Assembly (NCBI GenBank): GCA_024639625.1
Contig: JAHEIA010000195.1
Coordinates: forward strand, 1 to 6,404
Reading direction: 5' to 3'
Origin: Chromatiales bacterium
GTDB lineage: Bacteria; Pseudomonadota; Gammaproteobacteria; Chromatiales; Chromatiaceae
Length of the DNA stretch: 6,404 nt
Below are positions 1-5,961 of the stretch, in pieces. A program made the translations under genes and the position numbers. Each line of letters opens with the position of its first letter. Position 1 is the first letter of the stretch. The notes beneath the pieces were generated by a model. It was not told where the DNA came from. It searched no databases and worked only from the letters and a program-made list of their open reading frames with translations.

Positions 1-506
1 CGGCGGAACATCACGGAGGGGTGCGCGAAGGGGGATTCTACAAAGATTTCGGTAGCGATATCCGCCGGCGAAAGGCAGTGGTTCTGCCAGCAAATGTACG
101 CACGATACCCATCCCGAATCCGCCCCTGTGGGAAGAGCCGCACCCGCGAGCCGAGCAGTGCGGTTTCCGGGTGTTGCCGCAGGTATTCGGACTGCAGCCG
201 GAGCCTTTCCCGGTGCATGCGGTCGTCGGCGTCCATACGCGCCACCAAGTCCGCCTGCGCATGGCGCAGACCCCAGCTCAGCGCAGCGACGAGGCCGCCA
301 CCACGGTTGCTCAGCAAGCGAAACCTCGAGTCTCGGGCACGGTAGCGACGCACCATTTCCGCCGAGCCGTCGCTCGACCGATCGTCGACCGCGAGGACCT
401 CGAAGTCTTTCAGGCTCTGGGCGCGGATCGAATCCAGACATTCATTGAGGGTTTGCGCCGCGTTGCGAAGCGGCAGCAAAACGCTCACTCGAGGACGCGC
501 GGGCAT
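1..506 (-). CDS. Family 2 glycosyltransferase, N-terminal part (runs off left edge)
   Basis: The minus strand from ATG at 506 encodes 168 residues and is still open at the window edge, so the C-terminal part is missing. It has the GT-A fold pattern of glycosyltransferase family 2: first beta strand SVLLPLRNA at residues 8-16, the nucleotide-sugar motif DDRSSDGS at 41-48, and a DXD-type metal and nucleotide-binding motif MDADD at 91-95. A late motif, ESPFAHPSVMFR at 157-168, resembles the HPS/T-V-MFRR segment seen in WcaA-like GT2 enzymes. Such enzymes usually move a sugar from an activated donor to a lipid- or polysaccharide-linked acceptor at the inner membrane. Donor and acceptor cannot be read from the sequence. 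The start is supported by an AGGGA-like ribosome binding site just upstream and by an in-frame stop 48 bases further up. It lies 90 bases downstream of the 72-residue gene on the same strand. The family call is firm; a specific role in exopolysaccharide or O-antigen synthesis would be a guess. Confidence 0.88.
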   Translation of the reverse strand, partial: MPARPRVSVLLPLRNAAQTLNECLDSIRAQSLKDFEVLAVDDRSSDGSAEMVRRYRARDSRFRLLSNRGGGLVAALSWGLRHAQADLVARMDADDRMHRERLRLQSEYLRQHPETALLGSRVRLFPQGRIRDGYRAYICWQNHCLSPADIATEIFVESPFAHPSVMFR

Positions 507-561
507 GGATCCCTGTGTCGTGGCGCCGAAACGGCAGGCAGTCTTGGTGTCGACTCATTGC

Positions 562-582
562 GCGGGCCAGCCTACCGCCCGC
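562..582. other. GC-rich hairpin between the small protein gene and the glycosyltransferase
   Basis: GCGGGC at 562-567 and GCCCGC at 577-582 form a perfect inverted repeat around a 9-base loop; the stem can be extended by one pair at 561/583. It lies 14 to 35 bases past the stop codon of the 72-residue gene. Neither strand has a T run after the stem, so it is not a classical intrinsic terminator. It could stabilise an mRNA 3' end or attenuate readthrough into the glycosyltransferase gene. Confidence 0.35.
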
Positions 583-596
583 GGGGAACATCGGTC

Positions 597-815
597 TCAA
601 TCCTCGCCGATGACCCGTTCGTCTCGCGGCGCGGAGAGAATCTTCTCCGCCTCTTGCTGGTTGTTGGCGAAGATCATGCGAACCGAGAATCGTTCTTCCG
701 GGTCCAGCTCAGAACGCCGCTCCCGCACCAAGGCCTTCGCGTCCTGGTACTTGGTCTTGGTGTCGATATGCTCCAATTGCCTGGGATTCTTGACGTGGTA
801 GATGAAGTAGGGCAT
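597..815 (-). CDS. Small conserved-type protein of unknown function, 72 aa
   Basis: This 72-residue protein begins MPYFIYHV and is highly charged: many Lys, Arg, Glu and Asp, no membrane segment and no signal peptide, so a cytoplasmic protein is expected. The first ten residues look like a beta strand. Residues 22-37 and 47-60 look like amphipathic helices (the second contains IFANNQQEAEKIL). An excellent ribosome binding site (AAGGTGAG, about 5 bases before ATG 815) supports both the gene and its start. The codon pattern is natural in this frame, unlike the overlapping frames. I recall similar short proteins beginning MPYF(V/I)Y in other gammaproteobacteria but can name no family or function. 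It lies 132 bases downstream of the FimX-like gene and upstream of a glycosyltransferase, all on the same strand. Co-transcription is possible, and a link to surface functions is only inference. Confidence 0.75.
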   Translation of the reverse strand: MPYFIYHVKNPRQLEHIDTKTKYQDAKALVRERRSELDPEERFSVRMIFANNQQEAEKILSAPRDERVIGED

Positions 816-940
816 CGCTCACCTTGCAGGGTTGATCGGGATCTTTACTGTCGCGGTCTGCGGAATCGGCGCAACCGAATTTGGAAAGCATATCGTTTCT
901 CGGCTGCCCCGGAAATACTCGGCGACCGCACGATCTGCTT

Positions 941-957
941 CGCGGCCTCAGGCCGCG
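941..957. other. Perfect hairpin with the FimX-like stop codon in its loop
   Basis: CGCGGCC at 941-947 and GGCCGCG at 951-957 are exact reverse complements with a 3-base loop at 948-950. On the minus strand that loop is the TGA stop codon of the FimX-like gene. The seven G-C pairs would make a very stable stem in the mRNA at the point of termination. No U run follows on the minus strand (AAGCAGATC comes next), so it is not a standard intrinsic terminator. It may slow 3' exonucleases, affect translation termination, or be chance in GC-rich DNA. Confidence 0.5.
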
Positions 958-3053
958 CCGCTGAAGTCGTAGGCGATGCTCTCGGAGGGCTCCTGAACAA
1001 AGTAACCCTGAATGTAATTCACTCCCACGTTCCACAGAATCGCCAGGGTGTTGGCATCCTCAACCCCGGTGGCGACAGTCTTTACTTTCATGGAGGCGGC
1101 CAGCTCGCATACCGCCTTCATGCTCTCCTGCTTGGCGTGATCTTTTGCGATCCCGTCCATGAAGCTCACGTGGAGGCGGACGAAGTTTACATGGATCTGC
1201 TTCAAGAGAGACTCGGGCTTCGGCAAGGTGCCGAACTGATCGAGGGCAAAGCCGCAACCGATCGAGTGCAGCTGTTTGACCACCTCGCGCGCCGCGTGCA
1301 CCTGCTTGCGGACGGATTCCTCGGGCACCTGAAAGGTCAGCGCATCGCCTTTGAGGCCAAACTCTTCCATGCAGTCGCGAATCCACGGGAAGGTTCGGTC
1401 GTCGCTCAGCGACTGGCCCGAGATCGAAATAAAGAAGTGGGCGTCTTTGCCTTCGTCACGCTGATGCGCCAGCTCGAGAATGGCGCTGCGGATTACCCAG
1501 CGGTCGATGGTGGCCGCCAGGCCTGCGGCTTCGGCCTTCTGCAGAAAATTTCCCGGCAAGTGCTCGTTGTCGCTCTCGTCCAGCATACGAACCATGACCG
1601 CATAGTTTTCCCGCGGGTCGCCGTGCAGGCTCAGGATCGGTTGATAGACCAAGCGGAAGCGGTTCTCTTCCACAGCGTGTTGAATTACCTGCTCGAGATT
1701 GACTGCGTCGCTGCCCGCTAACGCGCGTTCCACGGACGGTTTCTCGGGCTGGAAAAACTGGAAGCGATTGCCGCCGTTCTCCGACGCCTGATGCGCAGCC
1801 TGATAGGCCAGATCGACGAATCGCTGGCTATCGAAATCAGGGATATCGTTGGAGTCGACGATTCCGATGCTGCAGGTGGGCGCAATGAATTTTTCGCTTG
1901 CCTGGTAATTATGCTCTTCGATCGCGAGACAGACACTCTGCGCCAGACCTTCGACCTCGGGGCGTTTGACGCTGCGGACCAAGATCACGAAACTGTGGTC
2001 ACCAAACCTCGCCAAGATGTCGTCCGGATTCCTGACTCGATCGAGCAGACCGGCTACTTCCTTGATCAACCCGTCGGATGTTGCCACACCCGCGGTGTTG
2101 CGTAACTCTTGAAAGTGGTCGAGCATCACGTAGAGCAGGACCCTAGACTCCCGCCGAGCCGCTAAAGCGGGCTGCTCATCCGCGATCAGTTCCAGGAAAT
2201 ATTTTCGATTGTGCAGACCGGTATCCGGATCGACGGTATTGACCCTGGCGAGTTCGGCCTCCAGATCCATGGCGGATTGCTGCGCGGAAACATGCACTTG
2301 GGTGCAGGGCTCGTCGTCGAAAATGGCGGGCGATAATTCGAGTACGGCGCTGAAACCCTGGCCTGCGCTGGTATGACACGTGGCCTCCATTTTTTGTGGT
2401 GCCGGATCACGCGTCCGCTCCACGGTCTTGAGGAGCTTCTTCAGCTGTTTGTGGAATTCCGGGTCCACCATGTCCAACAGGGGCAGACCTTCGACCTCCT
2501 CCTGGTCGGCGTAGCCGAGCATATCCAGGTAGGCCCGGTTTGCCGCGACGTGCATGCCGTCGTGGACGTAGGCGATGGCTTCTTCAGCGGCCGCCATGAC
2601 CGATTCACACCGATTTTCCGCCTCCTCCAGCTTGCGCCCTACCTCCGCCAGATCCCTGCGCAGCTGAAGCGTCTCCAATTCGCGGGTTACCACCAATTGC
2701 AGATGCGCCAGATCGTCCTTGTGAACAATGTCGCGCGCCCCGCCGCGCACCGCGTCGAGCAGCGTTTCCCTGTCTTCATCGCCGTAGATCAGGATCAACG
2801 GGGTGTCCGGACAGGAAGCTCGGGCCTCGGACAAGTTCTGCGAGCTTGGCCTCTTCGACCGGCAAGAGCAGAGGATGAGATCGAATGCCTTTCCGGCAAG
2901 GCGTTCGTCCAGTTCACTCGTGTCCGCGAGGCGAGTCGGGTGGACCGGGATGCCCGCACTGCGCAGCGCCGTTACGAACTTCTCCGCCTGGTTGGGAGAT
3001 TTCTCCACCACCAACAATGAGACGCCCGAATCAGTTGTCAACTCGGCGTTCAC
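948..3053 (-). CDS. FimX-like REC-PAS-GGDEF-EAL protein with degenerate motifs (probable c-di-GMP effector)
   Basis: This 701-residue cytoplasmic protein has four domains. The receiver-like domain (about 11-125) has Ser or Cys where the phosphoacceptor Asp should be (LILCSC, 59-64). A charged helical linker (120-150) leads to a PAS domain (about 150-255). The GGDEF domain (about 272-435) keeps DPDTGLHNRKYF, but its signature is GDHSF (351-355). The EAL domain (about 450-695) has AVM (485-487) for EAL, Ser543 for the metal-binding Asn, Gln575 for Glu, DQFG (605-608) for DDFG, His627 in the KID position and Thr662 in the EGVE position. Neither cyclase nor phosphodiesterase activity is expected. 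Arg489 of the ExLxR motif and the QGYFVQEP strand (682-689) remain, which could still allow c-di-GMP binding. Architecture, length and loss of catalysis match Pseudomonas FimX (about 690 aa), a c-di-GMP-binding regulator of type IV pilus assembly. Orthology is inference, and no pilus genes are visible here. The start is GTG: an in-frame TAA lies directly before it, and AGGA precedes it by 6 bases. Confidence 0.93.
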   Translation of the reverse strand: MNAELTTDSGVSLLVVEKSPNQAEKFVTALRSAGIPVHPTRLADTSELDERLAGKAFDLILCSCRSKRPSSQNLSEARASCPDTPLILIYGDEDRETLLDAVRGGARDIVHKDDLAHLQLVVTRELETLQLRRDLAEVGRKLEEAENRCESVMAAAEEAIAYVHDGMHVAANRAYLDMLGYADQEEVEGLPLLDMVDPEFHKQLKKLLKTVERTRDPAPQKMEATCHTSAGQGFSAVLELSPAIFDDEPCTQVHVSAQQSAMDLEAELARVNTVDPDTGLHNRKYFLELIADEQPALAARRESRVLLYVMLDHFQELRNTAGVATSDGLIKEVAGLLDRVRNPDDILARFGDHSFVILVRSVKRPEVEGLAQSVCLAIEEHNYQASEKFIAPTCSIGIVDSNDIPDFDSQRFVDLAYQAAHQASENGGNRFQFFQPEKPSVERALAGSDAVNLEQVIQHAVEENRFRLVYQPILSLHGDPRENYAVMVRMLDESDNEHLPGNFLQKAEAAGLAATIDRWVIRSAILELAHQRDEGKDAHFFISISGQSLSDDRTFPWIRDCMEEFGLKGDALTFQVPEESVRKQVHAAREVVKQLHSIGCGFALDQFGTLPKPESLLKQIHVNFVRLHVSFMDGIAKDHAKQESMKAVCELAASMKVKTVATGVEDANTLAILWNVGVNYIQGYFVQEPSESIAYDFSGAA

Positions 3054-3149
3054 TTACCATCCTGACCTGTCAATCTCAACGCGTATTTAGAATCGCGACC
3101 GCGACGCATGCCTTTCCGCTTCCTTCGAATGTCGAATCCTGGACCAACA

Positions 3150-3179
3150 ATAATACTAAAGATTCGGGGTTGCAGTCAT
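3150..3179 (-). promoter_or_regulatory. Candidate sigma-70 promoter for the FimX-like gene
   Basis: On the minus strand, ATGACT (3179-3174, four of six matches to TTGACA) is followed after 18 bases by TATTAT (3155-3150, five of six matches to TATAAT). It would start transcription near 3143 and leave a leader of about 90 bases before the GTG at 3053. It lies in the AT-richest part of the intergenic region. The -35 match is modest and I have no experimental support. Confidence 0.35.
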
Positions 3180-3185
3180 TCCTTG

Positions 3186-3201
3186 ATTCGCAAGCGCGAA
3201 T
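3186..3201. repeat. 6-bp inverted repeat, possible operator
   Basis: ATTCGC (3186-3191) and GCGAAT (3196-3201) are perfect reverse complements separated by AAGC. The element lies just upstream of the candidate -35 of the FimX-like gene, where an activator or repressor dimer could bind. No known regulator consensus was recognised, and a repeat of this size can arise by chance. Confidence 0.3.
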
Positions 3202-3263
3202 TTGTGGCCCGGTGCGCACTTGCCATGGGCACGAGGCCAGGTCTGCTCCGCGTTGCTCCTGAG

Positions 3264-3280
3264 CGGCAGAGATGCCGTTT
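3264..3280 (+). terminator. Weak hairpin with GAGA tetraloop and short T run
   Basis: CGGCA (3264-3268) and TGCCG (3273-3277) pair around a GAGA (GNRA-type) loop and are followed on the plus strand by TTT. It has the shape of a small intrinsic terminator reading rightwards, although no plus-strand gene lies to its left. Read on the minus strand it is a hairpin 47 to 60 bases past the epmB stop, without a T run. The stem is only 5 bp. Confidence 0.25.
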
Positions 3281-3323
3281 CCTGGGCCCGGGCCGAGGGT
3301 GAAAGATCGTGGACGATGCCGAA

Positions 3324-4370
3324 TCACGGGGCAAGCGGCTCCTTTGCCTCGCTGTGCAGGGACTCGCGCACCAAGCGCGGGACCAGATAACCCGGCAGCA
3401 GGGTCCTCAGTTCACGGTGTATCGTACGCGCCTGAGCTTCCGTTACTTCGAAATGGGCGGCCCCGCGGACCCGATCGAGGAGGTGCAGATAGTAGGGGAG
3501 TACCCCGGCGTGAAACAGGCGTTCGCTCAGTTCGGCCAACGCTGCTGCCGAATCATTGACGTCGCGCAACAGGACGGACTGGTTGAGCAGCACGATCCCG
3601 GCTGCGCGCAAACGCAGCAGGGATTGCGTAACGTCGGGCGCGATCTCTCGGGGGTGGTTTGCGTGGATGACGACAATCAGCGGCACATGGGCGGCCTGCA
3701 GCCCAGTCAGCAGTTCGTTCGACACGCGCTGCGGCAGTACCACAGGCAGCCGGGTGTGGATGCGCAGCCTGGCGACATGGGGAATCCGCGAGATCTCTCG
3801 GACCAGGTTACCGAGTTTTCTGTCGCTCAACACCAAAGGATCGCCCCCGCTGAGGATCACCTCGCGCACCTCTGGGCTGCGCGACAGGTACTCCAGGGCC
3901 CGCGCGTGGCCACCGCTGGACGCGATCGATTCGGCATAGGGAAAATGCCGTCGAAAGCAGTAGCGGCAATGCACGGCGCAGGAGGGCGCTGTGATCAGCA
4001 GGGCGCGGCCACGGTATTTTTCCAGCACCGCTGGAGCGGTTTGTGCGTTTCGGTCGCCAATTGGGTCGCAGGTGAACCCGGGGGCCTCCGCAAGCTCGAC
4101 CGGCCGGGGCAAAACCTGGAGCAGGAGCGGATCTCGCGGATTTCCCGCCTCCATCTTCGCCGCGAACTCGCGGGGAACCCGCAGGGGGAATGCTTCGGCG
4201 GCCCGTCTAGTCTGCGCCAGGTAGCTGGACGAAAGACCAAGATATCCGAGCAGTTCTGCGGGATCGGTGAATGCTTGGGCCAGGGCGCGTTGCCACGCAG
4301 GAGTCTGACAGGGGGTGTCGCTTCGCGTTATGATTTGCCGCGCATTCTGGACCTTAGGTAGATAAGACAT
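3324..4370 (-). CDS. epmB: EF-P (R)-beta-lysine modification protein EpmB (lysine 2,3-aminomutase)
   Basis: This 348-residue radical SAM enzyme converts (S)-alpha-lysine to (R)-beta-lysine, the group that EpmA attaches to EF-P. The 4Fe-4S/SAM motif CAVHCRYC has its three cysteines at 131, 135 and 138, followed by FRRHFPYAE (139-147). ILSGGDPL (172-179), RIHTRLPVV (203-211), [13 protein letters not shown] (261-273) and LPYYLHLLD (291-299) are typical of the KamA/YjeK family. The C terminus [12 protein letters not shown] aligns without gaps to the recalled E. coli end REIGGEPSKTPL. This places the PLP-binding lysine at Lys343, five residues before the end; the E. coli protein continues further. 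Compared with E. coli EpmB (342 aa), about 11 residues are added at the N terminus. No alternative ATG, GTG or TTG occurs before residue 73, so ATG 4370 is the only normal start. That start overlaps the efp start on the other strand. No good Shine-Dalgarno or promoter for epmB is evident in the early efp codons. Cytoplasmic. Confidence 0.96.
   Translation of the reverse strand: MSYLPKVQNARQIITRSDTPCQTPAWQRALAQAFTDPAELLGYLGLSSSYLAQTRRAAEAFPLRVPREFAAKMEAGNPRDPLLLQVLPRPVELAEAPGFTCDPIGDRNAQTAPAVLEKYRGRALLITAPSCAVHCRYCFRRHFPYAESIASSGGHARALEYLSRSPEVREVILSGGDPLVLSDRKLGNLVREISRIPHVARLRIHTRLPVVLPQRVSNELLTGLQAAHVPLIVVIHANHPREIAPDVTQSLLRLRAAGIVLLNQSVLLRDVNDSAAALAELSERLFHAGVLPYYLHLLDRVRGAAHFEVTEAQARTIHRELRTLLPGYLVPRLVRESLHSEAKEPLAP
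4305..4334 (+). promoter_or_regulatory. Probable sigma-70 promoter of efp, inside the epmB coding region
   Basis: CTGACA (4305-4310, five of six matches to TTGACA) and TATGAT (4329-4334, five of six matches to TATAAT) are separated by 18 bases. Transcription would begin near 4341, giving a leader of about 28 bases before the efp ATG at 4369. The leader has only a weak ribosome binding site: AGG at 4356-4358, about 10 bases before the start. The element overlaps roughly codons 12-22 of epmB on the opposite strand. That is the N-terminal stretch without a counterpart in E. coli EpmB, where coding constraint should be low. Confidence 0.6.
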
Positions 4371-4941
4371 GGCAAGCTACAGCACAAATGAGTTTAAAGG
4401 GGGGCTCAAGGTCCTGGTCGACGGGGACCCCTGTTCCATCATCGAAAACGAATTCGTCAAGCCCGGCAAAGGCCAGGCCTTCAATCGAGTCAAGCTGCGC
4501 AATCTGAAGACCGGTCGCGTGGTGGAGCGGACGTTCAAGTCGGGCGAGTCGCTGGAGGCCGCCGATGTGGTCGAGACCGAGCTGCAGTATTTGTACAACG
4601 ACGGCTCGCATTGGCACTTCATGGACCAGAAGACCTTCGAGCAGTATAGCGCAGACGAGAACGCTCTCGGCGAATCCGCCAAGTGGCTGAAGGACCAGGA
4701 TCTGTGCACCGTTACCCTGTGGAACGGGACACCGCTCCTGGTCGACCCGCCCAATTTCGTGGTACTGACCATCAGCGAAACCGACCCGGGTGTGAAGGGC
4801 GACACCTCGGGGGGGGGCGGCAAGCCGGCAACCCTGGAAACCGGTGCGGTGGTGCGGGTTCCGCTGTTCGTACAGGAAGGCGAGGCGATCAAGGTCGACA
4901 CCCGCACCGGAGCCTATGTGTCGCGGGCCAAGGAAGACTAG
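4369..4941 (+). CDS. efp: Translation elongation factor P (EF-P)
   Basis: This 190-residue protein aligns along its whole length with E. coli EF-P (188 aa). EF-P binds between the P and E sites of the ribosome and promotes peptide-bond formation at polyproline stretches. The modification loop is [11 protein letters not shown] (28-38), and Lys34 in PGKG is the residue that receives beta-lysine from EpmA. The KOW-like domain I spans about 1-65. The OB domains II and III follow, with conserved segments [37 protein letters not shown] and the C-terminal [11 protein letters not shown]. The start is fixed by the MA(S/T)Y N terminus. Start codons of efp and the divergent epmB overlap by two bases. 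epmA follows after 8 bases, so efp and epmA are probably co-transcribed. A run of nine G residues (4809-4817) encodes part of a four-glycine stretch where E. coli has a mixed sequence. Confidence 0.98.
   Translation: MASYSTNEFKGGLKVLVDGDPCSIIENEFVKPGKGQAFNRVKLRNLKTGRVVERTFKSGESLEAADVVETELQYLYNDGSHWHFMDQKTFEQYSADENALGESAKWLKDQDLCTVTLWNGTPLLVDPPNFVVLTISETDPGVKGDTSGGGGKPATLETGAVVRVPLFVQEGEAIKVDTRTGAYVSRAKED
4809..4817 (+). repeat. Nine-base G run inside efp
   Basis: Nine consecutive G residues in codons for Gly-Gly-Gly of the efp GDTSGGGGK segment. Such tracts are prone to replication slippage, ribosomal slippage and sequencing error. The efp frame is intact with nine bases. The -1 frame downstream of the run has no stop before epmA and continues through it. 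Confidence 0.9.
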
Positions 4942-4949
4942 CGTCGCGG

Positions 4950-5927
4950 ATGGGTCATACGACCTGGCGTCCGAGCGCCGCTCCGCCGGTGTTGCGGGCG
5001 CGAGCCAAGATGCTGGCGGAGATCCGTGCCTACTTCGCCCGGGCAGGCGTGATGGAGGTCGAGACCCCGCTGTGCTCGCGCGCTAGCGGAACGGATCCTG
5101 CCTTGGAACCGCTGCGCACCCGCTACACGGGGCCTGGGGCGCCGACCGGCGAGGTGCTGTATCTCCAGACCTCGCCGGAATTTTCCATGAAGCGCCTGAT
5201 CGCTGCGGGTAGCGGACCGATCTATCAGATCTGCAAGGCATTTCGCGACGGTGAGCGGGGGGCCTTGCACAACCCCGAGTTCAGCCTGCTCGAATGGTAC
5301 CGCCCGGGATTCGACCATCACCGTTTGATGGACGAAGTGGCGGATCTGGTGCGCGTGGTCATGGGCCGGCGCTTGCCACTGCGCAAACTGACCTATGCGG
5401 AGGCGTTTTCCCCCTTGGGCATCGATCCGCATACAGCGACGGCGGCGGACCTGAAGGAGCGCGCTCGGGTGCTCGGCATGGCGGAGGCGGAGCACCTGGA
5501 ATTGGATGCTGCGGACCCTTGGCTGGACTTGCTGTTCACCGGGTACATCGAGTGCGCGCTCGGCCGCGGCGACCTGTGCCTGGTGTACGACTACCCGGCA
5601 AGTAAGGCATCTCTGGCGAGGGTCCGCTCTGGGGTCCCGGCGGTGGCGGAGCGCTTCGAGCTCTACATCGATGGTGTAGAGTTGGCGAACGGGTTTCACG
5701 AGCTGGCGGACGCCGGGGAGCAGCAAGAACGTTTCCGCCGGGAACTCGCGCAGCGCGCGCTGAACGGCCGATCCTTGCCGGCGATTGACCAGAATCTGCT
5801 GGCGGCCCTGGAGGCGGGCCTGCCGGATTGCTCGGGGGTCGCGATCGGGCTCGATCGACTGCTGATGGTATTGCTCGGCAAGCCGCGTATCGACCAGGTA
5901 CTTGCGTTTCCCCTGGAGCGCGCCTGA
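4950..5927 (+). CDS. epmA: EF-P--(R)-beta-lysine ligase EpmA (GenX/PoxA)
   Basis: This class II lysyl-tRNA synthetase paralogue activates (R)-beta-lysine with ATP and transfers it to Lys34 of EF-P instead of a tRNA. It lacks the N-terminal anticodon-binding domain of LysRS, as expected for EpmA. With ATG 4950 it has 325 residues, the same length as the E. coli protein. Class II motif 1 is around VMEVETP (34-40). Motif 2 is FRDGERGALHNPEF (98-111), with Arg99, Glu102 and His107. Motif 3 is SGVAIGLDRLLM (295-306), with Arg303. TSPEFSMKRL (74-83) lines the amino-acid pocket. Ala298, which in E. coli EpmA helps set preference for beta-lysine, is at the identical position. WRPSA near the N terminus matches WQPSA in E. 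coli and confirms the start. The reading frame stays open far upstream, but that stretch is efp out of frame. The ribosome binding site is weak (AGGAAG, about 14 bases upstream), and the gene starts 8 bases after efp, so translational coupling is likely. Confidence 0.97.
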   Translation: MGHTTWRPSAAPPVLRARAKMLAEIRAYFARAGVMEVETPLCSRASGTDPALEPLRTRYTGPGAPTGEVLYLQTSPEFSMKRLIAAGSGPIYQICKAFRDGERGALHNPEFSLLEWYRPGFDHHRLMDEVADLVRVVMGRRLPLRKLTYAEAFSPLGIDPHTATAADLKERARVLGMAEAEHLELDAADPWLDLLFTGYIECALGRGDLCLVYDYPASKASLARVRSGVPAVAERFELYIDGVELANGFHELADAGEQQERFRRELAQRALNGRSLPAIDQNLLAALEAGLPDCSGVAIGLDRLLMVLLGKPRIDQVLAFPLERA

Positions 5928-5961
5928 AACCCGTCGCGCCGTGTCGGGCGGCCCCGGGTTT
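5927..5961. terminator. Possible bidirectional terminator between epmA and psd
   Basis: AAACCCG (5927-5933) and CGGGTTT (5955-5961) are perfect reverse complements. The 21 bases between them can form an inner stem of CGCC (5937-5940) with GGCG (5947-5950). With A residues on one side and T residues on the other, the hairpin could end transcription of both convergent genes. The outer stem includes the last base of the epmA TGA and part of the psd TAA. The U runs are only 3 bases, so termination strength is uncertain. Confidence 0.45.

Larger units (their letters stand above)
3054..3323. other. Intergenic region between epmB and the FimX-like gene
   Basis: These 270 bases separate two minus-strand genes. 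The part near the FimX-like start (about 3060-3180) is clearly richer in A and T than its surroundings and holds the candidate promoter listed separately. Other visible structure: a tandem CGCGAC repeat at 3094-3105, two TCGAAT copies 7 bases apart at 3125-3137, an inverted repeat at 3186-3201, a GAGA-loop hairpin at 3264-3277 and a GC palindrome (GGCCCGGGCC) at 3285-3294. Short open frames occur on both strands, but none has a recognisable protein or a good ribosome binding site. I see no RNA gene. Confidence 0.7.

Noticed and set aside
21..1721. Plus-strand open frame of 566 codons
   Set aside because: It lies antisense to the glycosyltransferase, the small protein and the EAL domain, all of which have clear motifs on the minus strand. 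Its translation shows no recognisable domain. Long antisense frames are expected in GC-rich coding DNA.
2373..3020. Plus-strand 215-codon frame
   Set aside because: Antisense to the REC-PAS part of the FimX-like gene; no recognisable protein.
3285..3294. GGCCCGGGCC palindrome as a terminator stem for epmB
   Set aside because: There is no room for a loop and no T run on the minus strand. Short GC palindromes are common at this base composition.
3076..3327. Minus-strand 83-codon frame filling the intergenic region
   Set aside because: It overlaps the epmB end, crosses the candidate promoter region, has no convincing ribosome binding site and resembles no known protein.
3309..4361. Plus-strand open frame of 350 codons
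   Set aside because: It is almost exactly antisense to epmB, whose radical SAM motifs are unmistakable; it is a mirror effect of codon bias.
4377..4907. Minus-strand open frame of 176 codons opposite efp
   Set aside because: Antisense to a full-length, unambiguous EF-P gene; no recognisable protein.
4683..4949. N-terminal extension of EpmA upstream of ATG 4950
   Set aside because: The frame is open, but this stretch is efp read out of frame. Starting at 4950 gives the exact family length and the WxPSA N terminus.
4938..5726. Minus-strand open frame of 262 codons opposite epmA
   Set aside because: Antisense to the well-supported epmA gene; the translation is Arg/Gln-rich with no domain.
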